Below, piece by piece: positions 26,940-35,821 of a DNA stretch of 64,000 nucleotides. Position 1 is the first letter of the stretch. Each line of letters begins with the position of its first letter. The notes beneath the pieces are model-generated. The model ran no database searches. It saw nothing but the letters and a program-made list of their open reading frames with translations, and was not told the origin of the DNA. Source of the DNA: Kitasatospora sp. NBC_00315 (lineage in GTDB: Bacteria > Actinomycetota > Actinomycetes > Streptomycetales > Streptomycetaceae). Location: positions 7,316,001-7,380,000 of the forward strand of contig NZ_CP108025.1 of the NCBI RefSeq assembly GCF_041435095.1, in the 5' to 3' direction. The translations under genes were made by a program, and so were the position numbers.

Positions 26940-27995
26940 TCAGCCGCGTTCGCGGCCGCGCCTGCGGAACTGGTCCAGGTAGACCGCGGCGACCAGGACG
27001 ACGCCGATCGCGACGTCCTGCCAGTACTGCTGGACGTCCATGATGATCAGCCCGGTGGTGAGCACCGCCGGGATGAAGACGCCGATGACCGTGCCGAGCA
27101 CGCTGCCGCGTCCGCCGAACAGGCTCGCGCCGCCGAGCACGACCGCGGTGATGACCTTCAGGTTGTCGGTGGAGTGCCCGGCGATCGAGGTGGTGCCGAA
27201 GTAGGCCAGCCACATCACGCTGCCGAGCCCCGAGAGCAGGCCGGTCAGGGCGTAGATCCGCACCAGGTGCCCGTCCACGTCGATGCCGACCCGGCGGGCC
27301 GCCTCGGGGTTGGAGCCGATGGCGTAGGTGTACCGGCCGAACCGGGTGAAGGCGAGGATCAGGCCGAAGGCGACGGTGGTGACGAGGGCGATGACCACCA
27401 GCCAGGGGATCTGGCCGAAGAGCTTGCCGAAGCCGACGCTGTGCTGGAGCTTGCCGGAGACGGCGCCGGTCGGGTCCTGGCCGCCGGTGATGATCTGCGC
27501 GATGCCCAGGGCGGCTCCGAAGCCGCCGAGGGTGACGATCAGCGGCGGCACCTTCGCCTTGGCCACCAGCCAGCCCTGCAGGGCGCCCCAGACCACTCCG
27601 GTGACCAGCGCGATCAGGGTGGAGACCGCGATGGTGCCCCAGCCGGAGTCCGCGCCGCCGTGGTGGATGGTGTACTCCGCGGACAGCACGGCGGAGAGCA
27701 CCAGCACCGAGCCGACCGACAGGTCGATGCCGGCGACGATGATCACGTAGGTCATGCCGACGCCGAGCACCAGGTAGATGGCCGCGTTGGTGGCGATCTG
27801 GGTGACGTCGTAACGGGTCAGGAAGGTGTCGGGCCGGGCAGCGGTGAAGAACGCGACGAGCAGGGCCAGGACGCCGAAGGTCCATGCCTCGTTCACCGCG
27901 GCGAGCCGACGGGCCCAGCCGGGTACGGCGAGCCGCGGGCCGGAAGGCGGCGCGGTGGCGGCCTGCTCCAGCTTGCCGGGAACCTGTGTGCTCAC
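26940..27995 (-). CDS. Ribose-type sugar ABC transporter permease
   Basis: 351 aa, RbsC-like, with about 8-10 membrane segments. Seen: the conserved GxxVGMTxVII-like stretch (LVLGVGMTYVIIVAGIDLSVGS) and the cytoplasmic loop AIGSNPEAARRVGID that contacts the ATPase. The GTG start overlaps the stop of the ATPase gene by 4 bp (GTGA), so the two are translationally coupled. It forms the CUT2 importer with the flanking ATPase and binding protein. Confidence 0.94.
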   Translation of the reverse strand: MSTQVPGKLEQAATAPPSGPRLAVPGWARRLAAVNEAWTFGVLALLVAFFTAARPDTFLTRYDVTQIATNAAIYLVLGVGMTYVIIVAGIDLSVGSVLVLSAVLSAEYTIHHGGADSGWGTIAVSTLIALVTGVVWGALQGWLVAKAKVPPLIVTLGGFGAALGIAQIITGGQDPTGAVSGKLQHSVGFGKLFGQIPWLVVIALVTTVAFGLILAFTRFGRYTYAIGSNPEAARRVGIDVDGHLVRIYALTGLLSGLGSVMWLAYFGTTSIAGHSTDNLKVITAVVLGGASLFGGRGSVLGTVIGVFIPAVLTTGLIIMDVQQYWQDVAIGVVLVAAVYLDQFRRRGRERG

Positions 27996-28828
27996 TCGGC
28001 ACCGTCCTTTCCGGGGGCGGGCTCCGTGGACGTCCGTACGGCGGACACGGGCCCGGTGGGGTTCTGTTCCTCGGGGACCGGGTCCAGCGCGCCGGTCATC
28101 GCGCCGACGAGTTCCTCGACCGAGGTGTCGGCGGCCCGGAAGGCCGCCACCCGCCGCCCCAGCCGCAGGACTTCGACGCGGTCGGCCACCGAGAGCACCT
28201 CGGGCATGTTGTGGCTGATCAGCACCACCGAGATGCCCCGTTCGCGGACCCGTCTGATGGTCTCCAGCACCCGGCCGCGCTGGAGGACGCCGAGCGCGGC
28301 GGTGGGTTCGTCCATGAAGATGACGCGGTTGGCGAAGGCGACCGCCCGGGCGACCGCGACGGACTGCCGCTGTCCGCCGGAGAGGGACGCCACGGGAACG
28401 CCCACGTCCCTGAGTTCGACGCCCAGTTCGGCGAAGGCGGTGACGGCGGACCGGCGCATGGCGGCGTGGTCCAGGACGCCGAGCCGGCCGAGCAGCCCGG
28501 GGCGGAACAACTCCCGGCCCAGGTGCAGGTTGGCCGCCGCGTCCAGGTCCTGGGCGAGTGCCAGGTCCTGGTAGACGGTCTCCACCCCGTGGCGCCTCGC
28601 GTCGAGCGGGCTGGTCAGTTCGACCGGCACGCCGTCCACCAGGATCTGCCCGCCGTCCGGTCCGACGGTGCCGGACAGCGTCTTGACCAGTGTGCTCTTG
28701 CCTGCGCCGTTGTCACCGATCAGGGCGACCACCTCGCCGGCGTACACGGTGAAGTCGGCGCCCTGGAGGGCGTGGACCTGGCCATAGCGCTTACTCACCT
28801 TCCGGGCTTCCAAAAGGGGTTCTGTCAT
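27992..28828 (-). CDS. Sugar ABC transporter ATPase, single nucleotide-binding domain
   Basis: 278 aa from the ATG at 28828, preferred because GGAGG lies 8 nt upstream; a farther ATG at 28864 falls inside the operator-like site and lacks a ribosome site. Seen: Walker A GDNGAGKST (38-46), Q-loop, signature LSGGQRQ, Walker B VIFMDEP and switch His in ISHNM. Classical RbsA has two fused ATPase domains (about 500 aa); this has one, so it should act as a homodimer, as in FrcA-type importers. The C-terminal ~40 residues are a Pro/Glu-rich tail. First gene of the leftward importer operon. Confidence 0.94.
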   Translation of the reverse strand: MTEPLLEARKVSKRYGQVHALQGADFTVYAGEVVALIGDNGAGKSTLVKTLSGTVGPDGGQILVDGVPVELTSPLDARRHGVETVYQDLALAQDLDAAANLHLGRELFRPGLLGRLGVLDHAAMRRSAVTAFAELGVELRDVGVPVASLSGGQRQSVAVARAVAFANRVIFMDEPTAALGVLQRGRVLETIRRVRERGISVVLISHNMPEVLSVADRVEVLRLGRRVAAFRAADTSVEELVGAMTGALDPVPEEQNPTGPVSAVRTSTEPAPGKDGAE

Positions 28829-28849
28829 CAGGGTGGCCTCCGGGCCCGT

Positions 28850-28864
28850 CTTGGTAACGTTCAC
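28850..28864. promoter_or_regulatory. LacI-type operator, importer operon
   Basis: CTTGGTAACGTTCAC, identical over 15 bp to the site at 29015-29029. It lies just downstream of the minus-strand promoter and 22 bp before the ATPase start codon. Confidence 0.75.
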
Positions 28865-28876
28865 GCAAGTGTCCGG

Positions 28877-28906
28877 AGTCTGCGGTCACGAGTGATGCAC
28901 TGTCAA
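28877..28906 (-). promoter_or_regulatory. Promoter of the importer operon
   Basis: Read on the minus strand: -35 TTGACA (28906-28901), 18-bp spacer, -10 CAGACT (28882-28877). The operator at 28850 would cover the start of transcription. Confidence 0.55.
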
Positions 28907-28976
28907 GGGTCGTGCAGTCATCGTTTGATCGCCTCAACTTCCGCCAGAGTCCAGTAGTTGATGTTGCGTCACGGTC

Positions 28977-29006
28977 TTGACGGGCCGTCCGCCGCATCGA
29001 AACAAT
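28977..29006 (+). promoter_or_regulatory. Promoter of the second GH92 gene
   Basis: -35 TTGACG (28977-28982), 18-bp spacer, -10-like AACAAT (29001-29006). It is followed at once by the operator-like site at 29015. Confidence 0.5.
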
Positions 29007-29014
29007 GCGTCTCG

Positions 29015-29029
29015 CTTGGTAACGTTCAC
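29015..29029. promoter_or_regulatory. LacI-type operator, second GH92 gene
   Basis: CTTGGTAACGTTCAC, same orientation and identical to the site at 28850-28864. It lies just downstream of the probable -10 box, so it should block transcription initiation or clearance. Confidence 0.75.
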
Positions 29030-29116
29030 ATCGCTCGGAGCCATGACCGTGCCCCCTGAGACCGATCGCCCCCGGTCCCCCGCGGCGATCCGTCTCCACC
29101 CAAAGGTGGTCCCCCC

Positions 29117-32100
29117 GTGCTCTCAACCGTCTTCAGGTCCCGCGCCGCGGCGGTGGTCAGCAGTGTCCTGCTGGCCGCCTTCGGCGCCGGCGGACTCGCT
29201 GCTGCCCCGGCCCATGCCGCGGCACCCAACCTCACCCAGTACGTCGACCCGTTCATCGGCACCGACGACAGCAACGCGCCGAACCCCGTCGGTGGCGGCG
29301 CGGGCGGCTCCACCTACCCCGGCGCCGTGGTGCCGTTCGGCGGGGTGCAGTTCAGCCCCGACACCCCGACGGCCTCGCCGTCCGGCTACCGCAACTCCGA
29401 CACCTCGATCGAGGACTTCAGCCTCACCCACTTCGACGGGGCCGGCTGCCAGAACAACGAGGACCTGCCGCTGCTGCCGGTGACCGGCGCCCTCGGCGCC
29501 TCGCCCGGCAGCAACTGGACGAGCTACGCCTCGGGTTACACCAAGGCCAACGAAGCCGCCGCACCCGGCTACTACAAGAACCGGCTCGACAAGTACTCCA
29601 CCAACGTGGAGTTGAGCGCGACCACGCGTACCGGCATGGGGCGGCTGACCTACCCCTCGTCGAACGCCTCGCAACTGCTGATCAACACCAGCCGCAGCGC
29701 CACCGGCAACCGCAACGGCTCGGTGAAGGTGAGTGGTTCGGAGGTGACCGGCAGCGTCACCGCCGGCGGCTTCTGCGGCTCGTCGAAGACGTACCAGATC
29801 TTCTTCGACATCCGTTTCGACCGCGCACCGAGCGCCTTCGGCACCTGGTCGGGCGGTACGGTGAGCGCCGGTTCGGCGAGCACCTCCGGCACGAACACCG
29901 GCGCCTACGTCACCTTCGACACCTCCGGCTCCCAGACCGTGCAGTTCAAGGTGGCCCTGAGCTACGTCAGCGTCGCCAACGCCCAGGCCGACCTGGTCGC
30001 GGAGAACAACGGCTGGGACTTCGCCGCCGTCCGGTCCGCGGCCGACACCTCCTGGAACCAGATCCTCGACCGGGCCCGGGTCACCGGCGGTTCGGCCACC
30101 GACCTGAAGAAGTTCTACACCTCGCTGTACCACGTCTTCCAGAGCCCCAACGTCGCCAGCGACGTCAACGGCGACTACCGGGGCTTCGACGGCGCGGTGC
30201 ACAACTCGTCGCGTCCGGTCTACCAGAACTACTCCGGCTGGGACATCTACCGCTCCTGGGCGGCGCTGGTCGCGCTGATCGCACCGACCGAGGCGTCCGA
30301 CATCGCCAAGTCCATGGTCCTGGACGGCCAGCAGGGCGGTCTGCTGCCCAAGTGGTCGCAACAGACCAACGAGGACTTCGTGATGACCGGCGACCCCGGG
30401 CCCATCATCGTCAGCAGCCTGTACGCCTTCGGCGCACGCGGCTTCGACACCGCGGCCGCGCTGGCCCTGATGAAGAAGTCCTCCGACGGCGGCACCGCCC
30501 AGGGCTCCCCGATCCGCGGCAACCAGTCCACCTACACCAACCTGCACTACCTGCCGGGATCGCCCTCGGACTCGCTGGAGTACTCGGCCTCCGACTTCGC
30601 CGTCGCCCAGTTCGCCAAGGCCCTCGGCAGCACCTCGGACTACTCCACCTACATGACCCGGGCGCAGTGGTGGCGCAACACCTACAGCCCCGAGTCGGGC
30701 TACACCCAGCCGCGCAACTCCGACGGAAGCTGGGCGTGGCCGCTGGACCCGGCCGCGCAGGCCAACTTCACCGAGGGCAACGCCGCCCAGTACACCTGGA
30801 TGGTCCCCTACGACTTCGCCGACCTGATCAACGACATGGGTGGCCGGCAGACCGCCGTGCAGCGCCTCGACCACCACTTCACGCAGGTCAACGCCGGGCA
30901 GAGCCTGCCGTACTACTACATCGGCAACGAGCCCGAGCACGGCGTGCCATGGGCCTACAACTACGCCCGCGATCCCGCCGGTGCCTCCGCGGCGGTCCGC
31001 AAGGTGATGACCGAGTCCTTCACCACCGGCGCCGGCGGCCTGCCGGGCAACGACGACCTGGGCGCGACCTCGGCGTGGTACGTCTGGGCGGCCCTCGGCC
31101 TCTACCCCTCGACGCCCGGCGCGGACACCCTCGCCGTGCACGGACCGTCCTTCCCGTCCGTCCTGATCCAGCGCCCGGGTGGGAACATCACCATCAACTC
31201 CACCGGTAGCGGCTCCTACGTCCAGGGGCTGAAGGTCAACGGGACCGCGACCAGCCACAACTACCTGCGCTACCCGGACGTCGCAGCCGGCGCCACGCTG
31301 GACTTCACCATGGGCGCCACCCCCAGCGCGAGTTGGGGCACCGGCGCCTCGGACGTACCGCCCTCCTTCCAGGACGGCGCGGCCACCGTGCCCGCCGCTC
31401 CGGAGCTCGGCGCCAACCTCGCGCAGGGCCGGGCCACCAGCTCCTCGGCCGCGTGCGGCACGGCCGAGTCCGGCGACAAAGCGGTCGACGGCACCTTGGT
31501 GAACAACAGCAAGTGGTGCTCGCAGACGGCCGGCGCGACGCTCCAGGTCGACCTGGGCTCGGCCCAGACGGTCGCGTCCGTCGTCCTGAAGCACGCCGGA
31601 CTCGGCGGTGAGAACACCGCGTGGAACACCGGTGCCTTCCAGATCCAGACCAGCACCGACGGCACCAACTGGAGCACCGCGGCCTCCGTCACCGGATCAC
31701 GCTCCAGCCGCACCTACACCCCGTTCGCCGCGCGTACCGCGCGCTACGTCCGGGTTGTGGTCTCGGCGCCCTCCAACACCGGCGGCAACACCGCCACCCG
31801 GATCTACGAGCTGGAGGCCTACGCCGCCGGACCTTCGGCGCCGGCGACCCAGGCCGGGCCTGTCACCTCGGGGCTGAACACCGCGAAGTGCATGGACGAC
31901 TACACCTCCTCGAACGTCTCCGGGACCAAGGTCGACCTGTGGGACTGCAACGGGAGCGGCGCCCAGCAGTGGACCCAGGCGGGCAGCGCCCTCCAGGTCA
32001 ACGGCAAGTGCCTTGACGTCAACGGGGCGGGCACCGCCAACGGCACCCTGGTCCAGCTGTGGGACTGCAACGGCACCAGCGCCCAGCAGTGGCAGGCCGT

Positions 32101-32239
32101 CAACGGCACGCTGGTCAACCCCGGCTCCGGCCGCTGCCTGGACGATCCCGGGTTCGACACCACCAACGGTGTCCAGCTCGACATCTGGGACTGCACCGGC
32201 GGCGCCAACCAGAAGTGGAACCTGATCGCCTCCGTGTAG
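29117..32239 (+). CDS. Secreted GH92 alpha-mannosidase with F5/8C and ricin-B lectin domains
   Basis: 1040 aa. The signal peptide is about 1-35 (ends AHA). The GH92 fold (about 40-755) has acid motif GNEP (Glu605) and base motif GNDDLG (Asp646/647). A discoidin-like F5/8 type C (CBM32) domain (about 765-910) and one ricin trefoil (about 915-1040) follow. After GNEP it reads EHGVPWAYNY, unlike the first GH92. The GTG start has AAAGGTGG about 7 nt upstream. It is divergent from the importer operon, with twin identical operator-like sites between them. The F5/8C module adds a second sugar-binding surface, suggesting attachment to insoluble glycan. Confidence 0.95.
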   Translation: MLSTVFRSRAAAVVSSVLLAAFGAGGLAAAPAHAAAPNLTQYVDPFIGTDDSNAPNPVGGGAGGSTYPGAVVPFGGVQFSPDTPTASPSGYRNSDTSIEDFSLTHFDGAGCQNNEDLPLLPVTGALGASPGSNWTSYASGYTKANEAAAPGYYKNRLDKYSTNVELSATTRTGMGRLTYPSSNASQLLINTSRSATGNRNGSVKVSGSEVTGSVTAGGFCGSSKTYQIFFDIRFDRAPSAFGTWSGGTVSAGSASTSGTNTGAYVTFDTSGSQTVQFKVALSYVSVANAQADLVAENNGWDFAAVRSAADTSWNQILDRARVTGGSATDLKKFYTSLYHVFQSPNVASDVNGDYRGFDGAVHNSSRPVYQNYSGWDIYRSWAALVALIAPTEASDIAKSMVLDGQQGGLLPKWSQQTNEDFVMTGDPGPIIVSSLYAFGARGFDTAAALALMKKSSDGGTAQGSPIRGNQSTYTNLHYLPGSPSDSLEYSASDFAVAQFAKALGSTSDYSTYMTRAQWWRNTYSPESGYTQPRNSDGSWAWPLDPAAQANFTEGNAAQYTWMVPYDFADLINDMGGRQTAVQRLDHHFTQVNAGQSLPYYYIGNEPEHGVPWAYNYARDPAGASAAVRKVMTESFTTGAGGLPGNDDLGATSAWYVWAALGLYPSTPGADTLAVHGPSFPSVLIQRPGGNITINSTGSGSYVQGLKVNGTATSHNYLRYPDVAAGATLDFTMGATPSASWGTGASDVPPSFQDGAATVPAAPELGANLAQGRATSSSAACGTAESGDKAVDGTLVNNSKWCSQTAGATLQVDLGSAQTVASVVLKHAGLGGENTAWNTGAFQIQTSTDGTNWSTAASVTGSRSSRTYTPFAARTARYVRVVVSAPSNTGGNTATRIYELEAYAAGPSAPATQAGPVTSGLNTAKCMDDYTSSNVSGTKVDLWDCNGSGAQQWTQAGSALQVNGKCLDVNGAGTANGTLVQLWDCNGTSAQQWQAVNGTLVNPGSGRCLDDPGFDTTNGVQLDIWDCTGGANQKWNLIASV

Positions 32240-32540
32240 GAGCCGTCACCCGCCTTCACCCGGTGCCGCCCGCCCCCACCCGGGGGCGGGCGGCACCGCC
32301 GTGCTGCGGCACTGCCACCGGTGCGGCGGTCGCCGCCCCCGCGTCATGCCGGGGGCGGCGGTCCCGGCTGTCCGGCTGCTGCCGCCCGTCCCGCTGCCCG
32401 TCCGGCTTCTCCCGCAGGCAAGATGGCGGGCCGGCTCCTGCGCCGTGCCGTCCGTGGCGCTCCTGCGCCGTCCCGTCCGTGGCGTCCGTGCGCCCGTGGC
32501 GTCCGTGCCGTGCCCGGGCCGGTGAGCGCCGGGGCGGTGC
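32240..32540. other. Intergenic region between convergent GH92 and ROK genes
   Basis: It holds the terminator at 32262-32297 and a repetitive stretch at about 32440-32520 rich in CCGTGGCGTCCGTG-like imperfect repeats. No gene is apparent. Confidence 0.6.
32262..32297. terminator. Strong terminator after second GH92 gene
   Basis: A perfect 16-bp stem GGTGCCGCCCGCCCCC with a 4-nt loop (ACCC) lies 22 bp after the GH92 stop, between convergent genes. Confidence 0.85.
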
Positions 32541-33551
32541 TCAGTTCAGAGCGGTGGCCGGGGCGCCGGTGGGGACGGGCACGGTGGCGAGGGTGAGCGC
32601 CGCGGCCCCGATCAGGCCGGCGTCGATGCCGAGTCGGGCCGGTACGAGGTCGACGCCCGCGGCGAAGGGCAGCGCCGCGTACGTGGCGAGATGGCGTCGC
32701 AGCGGATCGAAGAAGACCGCGCCGGCCTGGGCGACGCCGCCACCGATCACGGCGGCCTCGATCTCGACCAGGGTGGCGGTGGCCGCGATGCCGGCGGCCA
32801 GCGCCCGGGCCGCCAGGTCGAAGGCCGCCAGCGCGATCGGGTCGCCGGTACGGGCGGCCGCGGCGACGGCGGCGGCGGAGCCGTCGTCGCCCGTCGGCCG
32901 CCAGCCGTCCCGCAGGGCCCGGCGGGCGATGGCGGTGCCGCTGGCGAGGCCCTCCAGGCAGCCGCGTCCGCCGCACGGGCAGGGGTCGCCGTCGAGGTCG
33001 ACGCTGATGTGGCCGAGGTGGCCGGCGTTGCCGGTGCGCCCGGTGTAGAGGGAACCGTCGAGGACGAGTCCGGCCCCGACGCCGGTGGACACCACGATGC
33101 ACAGCGCGTTCGCGTACGGGCGGGCCGCGCCGCGCCAGTGCTCCGCGGCCGTCATGGCGACGGCGTCCCCGCCGAGCACCACCGGGACCCCGGGGACGGC
33201 GGGGTGGCGGCTCACCTCCTGGACGACGGGGAACGCGCGCCAGCCGGGGATGTTGACGGGGCTGACCGTGCCGGCCTCGATGTCGACGGGCCCGGCACTG
33301 CCGATCCCGAGCGCGCCGACCTGCTCCCACAGCGGGTGCCCGGCGAGCACGCCGACGACCTGATGGACCGCCCCGAGCATCGTCGCGGCGCTCTCGCGCG
33401 CCGGAGTGGGGAGCCGCACCTGGTGCAGGAGACGGCCGGCCGAGTCGACGAGGCCACCCGCGATCTTGGTTCCGCCGATGTCGAGAGCTGCGCGGAGCGG
33501 CAGGACCGGGGCCTCGTGTGCGGTCCTGCCGATGTCCCGCGAATCGCTCAT
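32541..33551 (-). CDS. ROK-family sugar kinase
   Basis: 336 aa. Seen: the ATP-binding motif ALDIGGTKIAGG near residue 20, a second phosphate motif STGVGAGLVLDG, and the ROK zinc site GHxGH followed by CPCGGRGCLEG. No N-terminal HTH, so it is a kinase rather than a ROK regulator. Likely phosphorylates the imported hexose (glucose or mannose). The ATG at 33551 has GGAG 8 nt upstream. A near-perfect LacI-type palindrome at 33625-33640 lies in its promoter region, tying it to the glycan regulon. Confidence 0.93.
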   Translation of the reverse strand: MSDSRDIGRTAHEAPVLPLRAALDIGGTKIAGGLVDSAGRLLHQVRLPTPARESAATMLGAVHQVVGVLAGHPLWEQVGALGIGSAGPVDIEAGTVSPVNIPGWRAFPVVQEVSRHPAVPGVPVVLGGDAVAMTAAEHWRGAARPYANALCIVVSTGVGAGLVLDGSLYTGRTGNAGHLGHISVDLDGDPCPCGGRGCLEGLASGTAIARRALRDGWRPTGDDGSAAAVAAAARTGDPIALAAFDLAARALAAGIAATATLVEIEAAVIGGGVAQAGAVFFDPLRRHLATYAALPFAAGVDLVPARLGIDAGLIGAAALTLATVPVPTGAPATALN

Positions 33552-33852
33552 AGTGACGTCTCCGGTGTGGTTCCGATGGGACTGCGCCGGGGCCGGGTCC
33601 GGATCCGGCGGTTGCGGCCCGCCTTGGACAACGTTATCCAGCCTATGGCAATCACGGGCTCGCCACGAGATCGACTCGGCCGCGGAGCCCGGCCTTCTCC
33701 CCGGCCGGGGCGGAACGTCCGTGGGCGGAGTTCCGAGTGATCCGGCCGGTCGACGACGGGTCGGCCCTGACTCCACCGCCGACGAGGTCCTCCGCGACGC
33801 CCGACGCATAGGGTGGGGCCAGCCGATGATCGTCCGCACCAGAGGAGACCCG
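33552..33852. other. Divergent intergenic region (ROK kinase / Gfo-Idh)
   Basis: It contains the operator-like palindrome at 33625-33640, a minus-strand -10-like TAGGCT at 33645-33640 for the kinase, and the ribosome site AGAGGAGA before the rightward oxidoreductase. Nothing else is recognised. Confidence 0.55.
33625..33640. promoter_or_regulatory. LacI-type operator, ROK kinase gene
   Basis: TGGACAACGTTATCCA is a 16-bp palindrome with one mismatched pair, centred on AACGTT. It is the most symmetric of the four sites and abuts the -10-like TAGGCT of the kinase promoter. Confidence 0.78.
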
Positions 33853-34785
33853 ATGAGCCCGACCCCTGCCCCCGACGCACTGCTCCCGGTCGCGGTGATC
33901 GGCCTCGGGGACATCGCGCAGAAGGCCTACCTCCCCGTCCTCACCGCGCTGCCCGGGCTCGACCTGCGGCTGATGACCCGTGACCGCGGCAAGCTCGACC
34001 GGCTCGGCGACGGCTACCGGATCGACCCCGAGCACCGCTTCACCGACCTGGACGAGCTGATCGGCAAGGGCGGCCTCCGCGCCGCCTTCGTCCACGCCGC
34101 CACCGACCAGCACGTCCCGATCGTCGAAGCGCTGCTCACCGCCGGCATCGACGTCTACGTGGACAAGCCGCTCGACCACACCCTGCGGGGCGCCCGCCGG
34201 CTGGTCGACCTCGCCGACCGGACCGGCCGGTCGCTGATGGTGGGCTTCAACCGCCGGCACGCCCCGGGCTACGTGCAGGCGAAGGAACGTCCCCGCGACC
34301 TGATCGTGCTGCAGAAGAACCGTGAGGGCCTCGCCGAGGCGCCCCGGACGCTGGTCTACGACGACTTCATCCACGTGGTCGACACGCTTCGCTTCCTCGT
34401 CCCCGGCGAGATCGAGCATGTGGACGTCCGCTCCCGCAGCCGGGCCGGCCTGACGGAGCACCTGGTGCTCACCCTGGCCGGCGACGGCTTCACCGCACTC
34501 GGCATCATGAACCGGGTGAGCGGCTCCACCGAGGAGGTGCTCCAGGTCTCCGGGGGTGACTCCAAGCGCGAGGTGGTGAACCTCGCCGAGGTGATCGACC
34601 ACCGGGGCCAGCCGACGATCCGCCGCCGGGGCGACTGGGTGTCCGTCGCCCGCCAGCGCGGCATCGAGCAGGTCGTGGTGGGCTTCCTGGACGCCGTCCG
34701 GGCCGGCAGGACCCTCTCCGCGAGCGACGCGCTGCGCACGCACGAGCTGTGCGAGCTGATCGTGGAGCGGATCGAATCCGCCTGA
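33853..34785 (+). CDS. Gfo/Idh/MocA-family oxidoreductase
   Basis: 310 aa. An N-terminal Rossmann domain has VIGLGDIAQKAYLP and the conserved lysine in VYVDKPL (usual EKP reads DKP). The C-terminal alpha/beta domain has the catalytic-type stretch DDFIHVVDTLRFL. Family enzymes oxidise or epimerise sugars using NAD(P). Likely processes a monosaccharide in the adjacent glycan pathway, but no specific substrate can be assigned. The ATG at 33853 has AGAGGAGA just upstream; an ATG nine codons earlier lacks one. Confidence 0.88.
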   Translation: MSPTPAPDALLPVAVIGLGDIAQKAYLPVLTALPGLDLRLMTRDRGKLDRLGDGYRIDPEHRFTDLDELIGKGGLRAAFVHAATDQHVPIVEALLTAGIDVYVDKPLDHTLRGARRLVDLADRTGRSLMVGFNRRHAPGYVQAKERPRDLIVLQKNREGLAEAPRTLVYDDFIHVVDTLRFLVPGEIEHVDVRSRSRAGLTEHLVLTLAGDGFTALGIMNRVSGSTEEVLQVSGGDSKREVVNLAEVIDHRGQPTIRRRGDWVSVARQRGIEQVVVGFLDAVRAGRTLSASDALRTHELCELIVERIESA

Positions 34786-34830
34786 GAGGCCGGCTGCGAC
34801 CGCGCGGCGCCGACCGCTCCGGTGCGCGCG

Positions 34831-34894
34831 CGGCCGTCGGCCTGGGGCGTACGGTGCCGCGTCGGCCGTCGGCCTGGGTCGGACGGTGCCGGGT
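34831..34894. repeat. 32-bp imperfect tandem duplication
   Basis: Two adjacent 32-bp units (34831-34862 and 34863-34894) begin with CGGCCGTCGGCCTGGG and differ at a few positions. They lie in the 245-bp gap between convergent genes, with no coding or terminator role apparent. Confidence 0.8.
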
Positions 34895-35030
34895 CGGACG
34901 GTCCGGGTGGCGCCGACCCGTCCGAGGCTCGCACCGCCCTCGCTCCGCGGCCGACACCGCCCCCGAACCACGGGCCGTGGCTCCGGCACGGGGCCGACCC
35001 GCGGCGGCCGCGGGATCCTCTGCTTCCCTG

Positions 35031-35765
35031 TCAGACGTTCTCGAGCAGCAGGCCGCTGAGCTCCACGGGCTTTGTGATCATGGCGTCGTGACCGGTCTCC
35101 AGTTCGAGGACGCGGGACGGCTCGCCGTTGGGCTGGGTCTGCGGGACGGCTCGACGGGTGACGCCCTCGGGCTCGCTGCCGACGCAGAGAACGTGAACCC
35201 GGGGGATCAGGGCCTGCGCGGGGTTGTCCATCTCGGTCGGCTGCTGGAAGCAGAGGACCGACTCGTCCACCAGCGTGGACCTGAGCCAGGCGATGTCACC
35301 GGGGTCGGTGACGCCGAACAGGCCGAGCGGCGCGGGGAACTCCGGCAGCGGCGGAATGCGCCAGGGGTGGGCGCTGCCGGCGGCGCCGTCGATCATGATC
35401 TGCGTGACCGGCATGACATCGACGGCGTTCTCGCCGTGCGTCGGCACCATCGCGTCGAGGTACACCAGTCGTGAGATGCGCTCGGGGACGCGGTTCGCCA
35501 CGCTGGAGATCACCATTCCCGCGTAGCTGTGTCCGACGAGCACGACGTCGTTCAGGTCGTGGTCGAGCATGAGGCCGACGACGTCGTCGACGTGGGTGGT
35601 GAGCCCGACCTCGGGGCTGAGGAGGTGTGCCTTGTCCCCGTGACCGGTGAGGGACGGCGTGAAGACTCGGTGGCCCTGGGCGGCGAGCAGCGGGGCGACG
35701 CGATTCCAGGAGCGCCCGTCGTGCCAAGCGCCGTGGACGAGGACGTAGGTGGTCGGGTTGGGCAT
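35031..35765 (-). CDS. Alpha/beta-hydrolase
   Basis: 244 aa. Seen: oxyanion-hole region LVHGAWHDGRSW, nucleophile Ser in VGHSYAGM, acid Asp region and catalytic His in ETGHDAM near the C-terminus. It resembles the esterase/hydroxynitrile-lyase-like group; substrate unknown. I use the ATG at 35765 (AAGGAA upstream), although an in-frame ATG 12 codons earlier is possible. It is divergent from an HxlR regulator with twin GGTACC sites between them, so it is probably the regulator's target. Confidence 0.88.
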   Translation of the reverse strand: MPNPTTYVLVHGAWHDGRSWNRVAPLLAAQGHRVFTPSLTGHGDKAHLLSPEVGLTTHVDDVVGLMLDHDLNDVVLVGHSYAGMVISSVANRVPERISRLVYLDAMVPTHGENAVDVMPVTQIMIDGAAGSAHPWRIPPLPEFPAPLGLFGVTDPGDIAWLRSTLVDESVLCFQQPTEMDNPAQALIPRVHVLCVGSEPEGVTRRAVPQTQPNGEPSRVLELETGHDAMITKPVELSGLLLENV

Positions 35766-35821
35766 GGGTGTTTCCTTGGCCTTTCGCGCGGTGTGGTGCA
35801 TGTCCTCGACACTAGGCAGCC

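Noticed and set aside
27995..28864. Start of the importer ATPase at the ATG at 28864
   Set aside because: That ATG sits inside the operator-like site and has no ribosome site; 28828 has GGAGG at the right distance.
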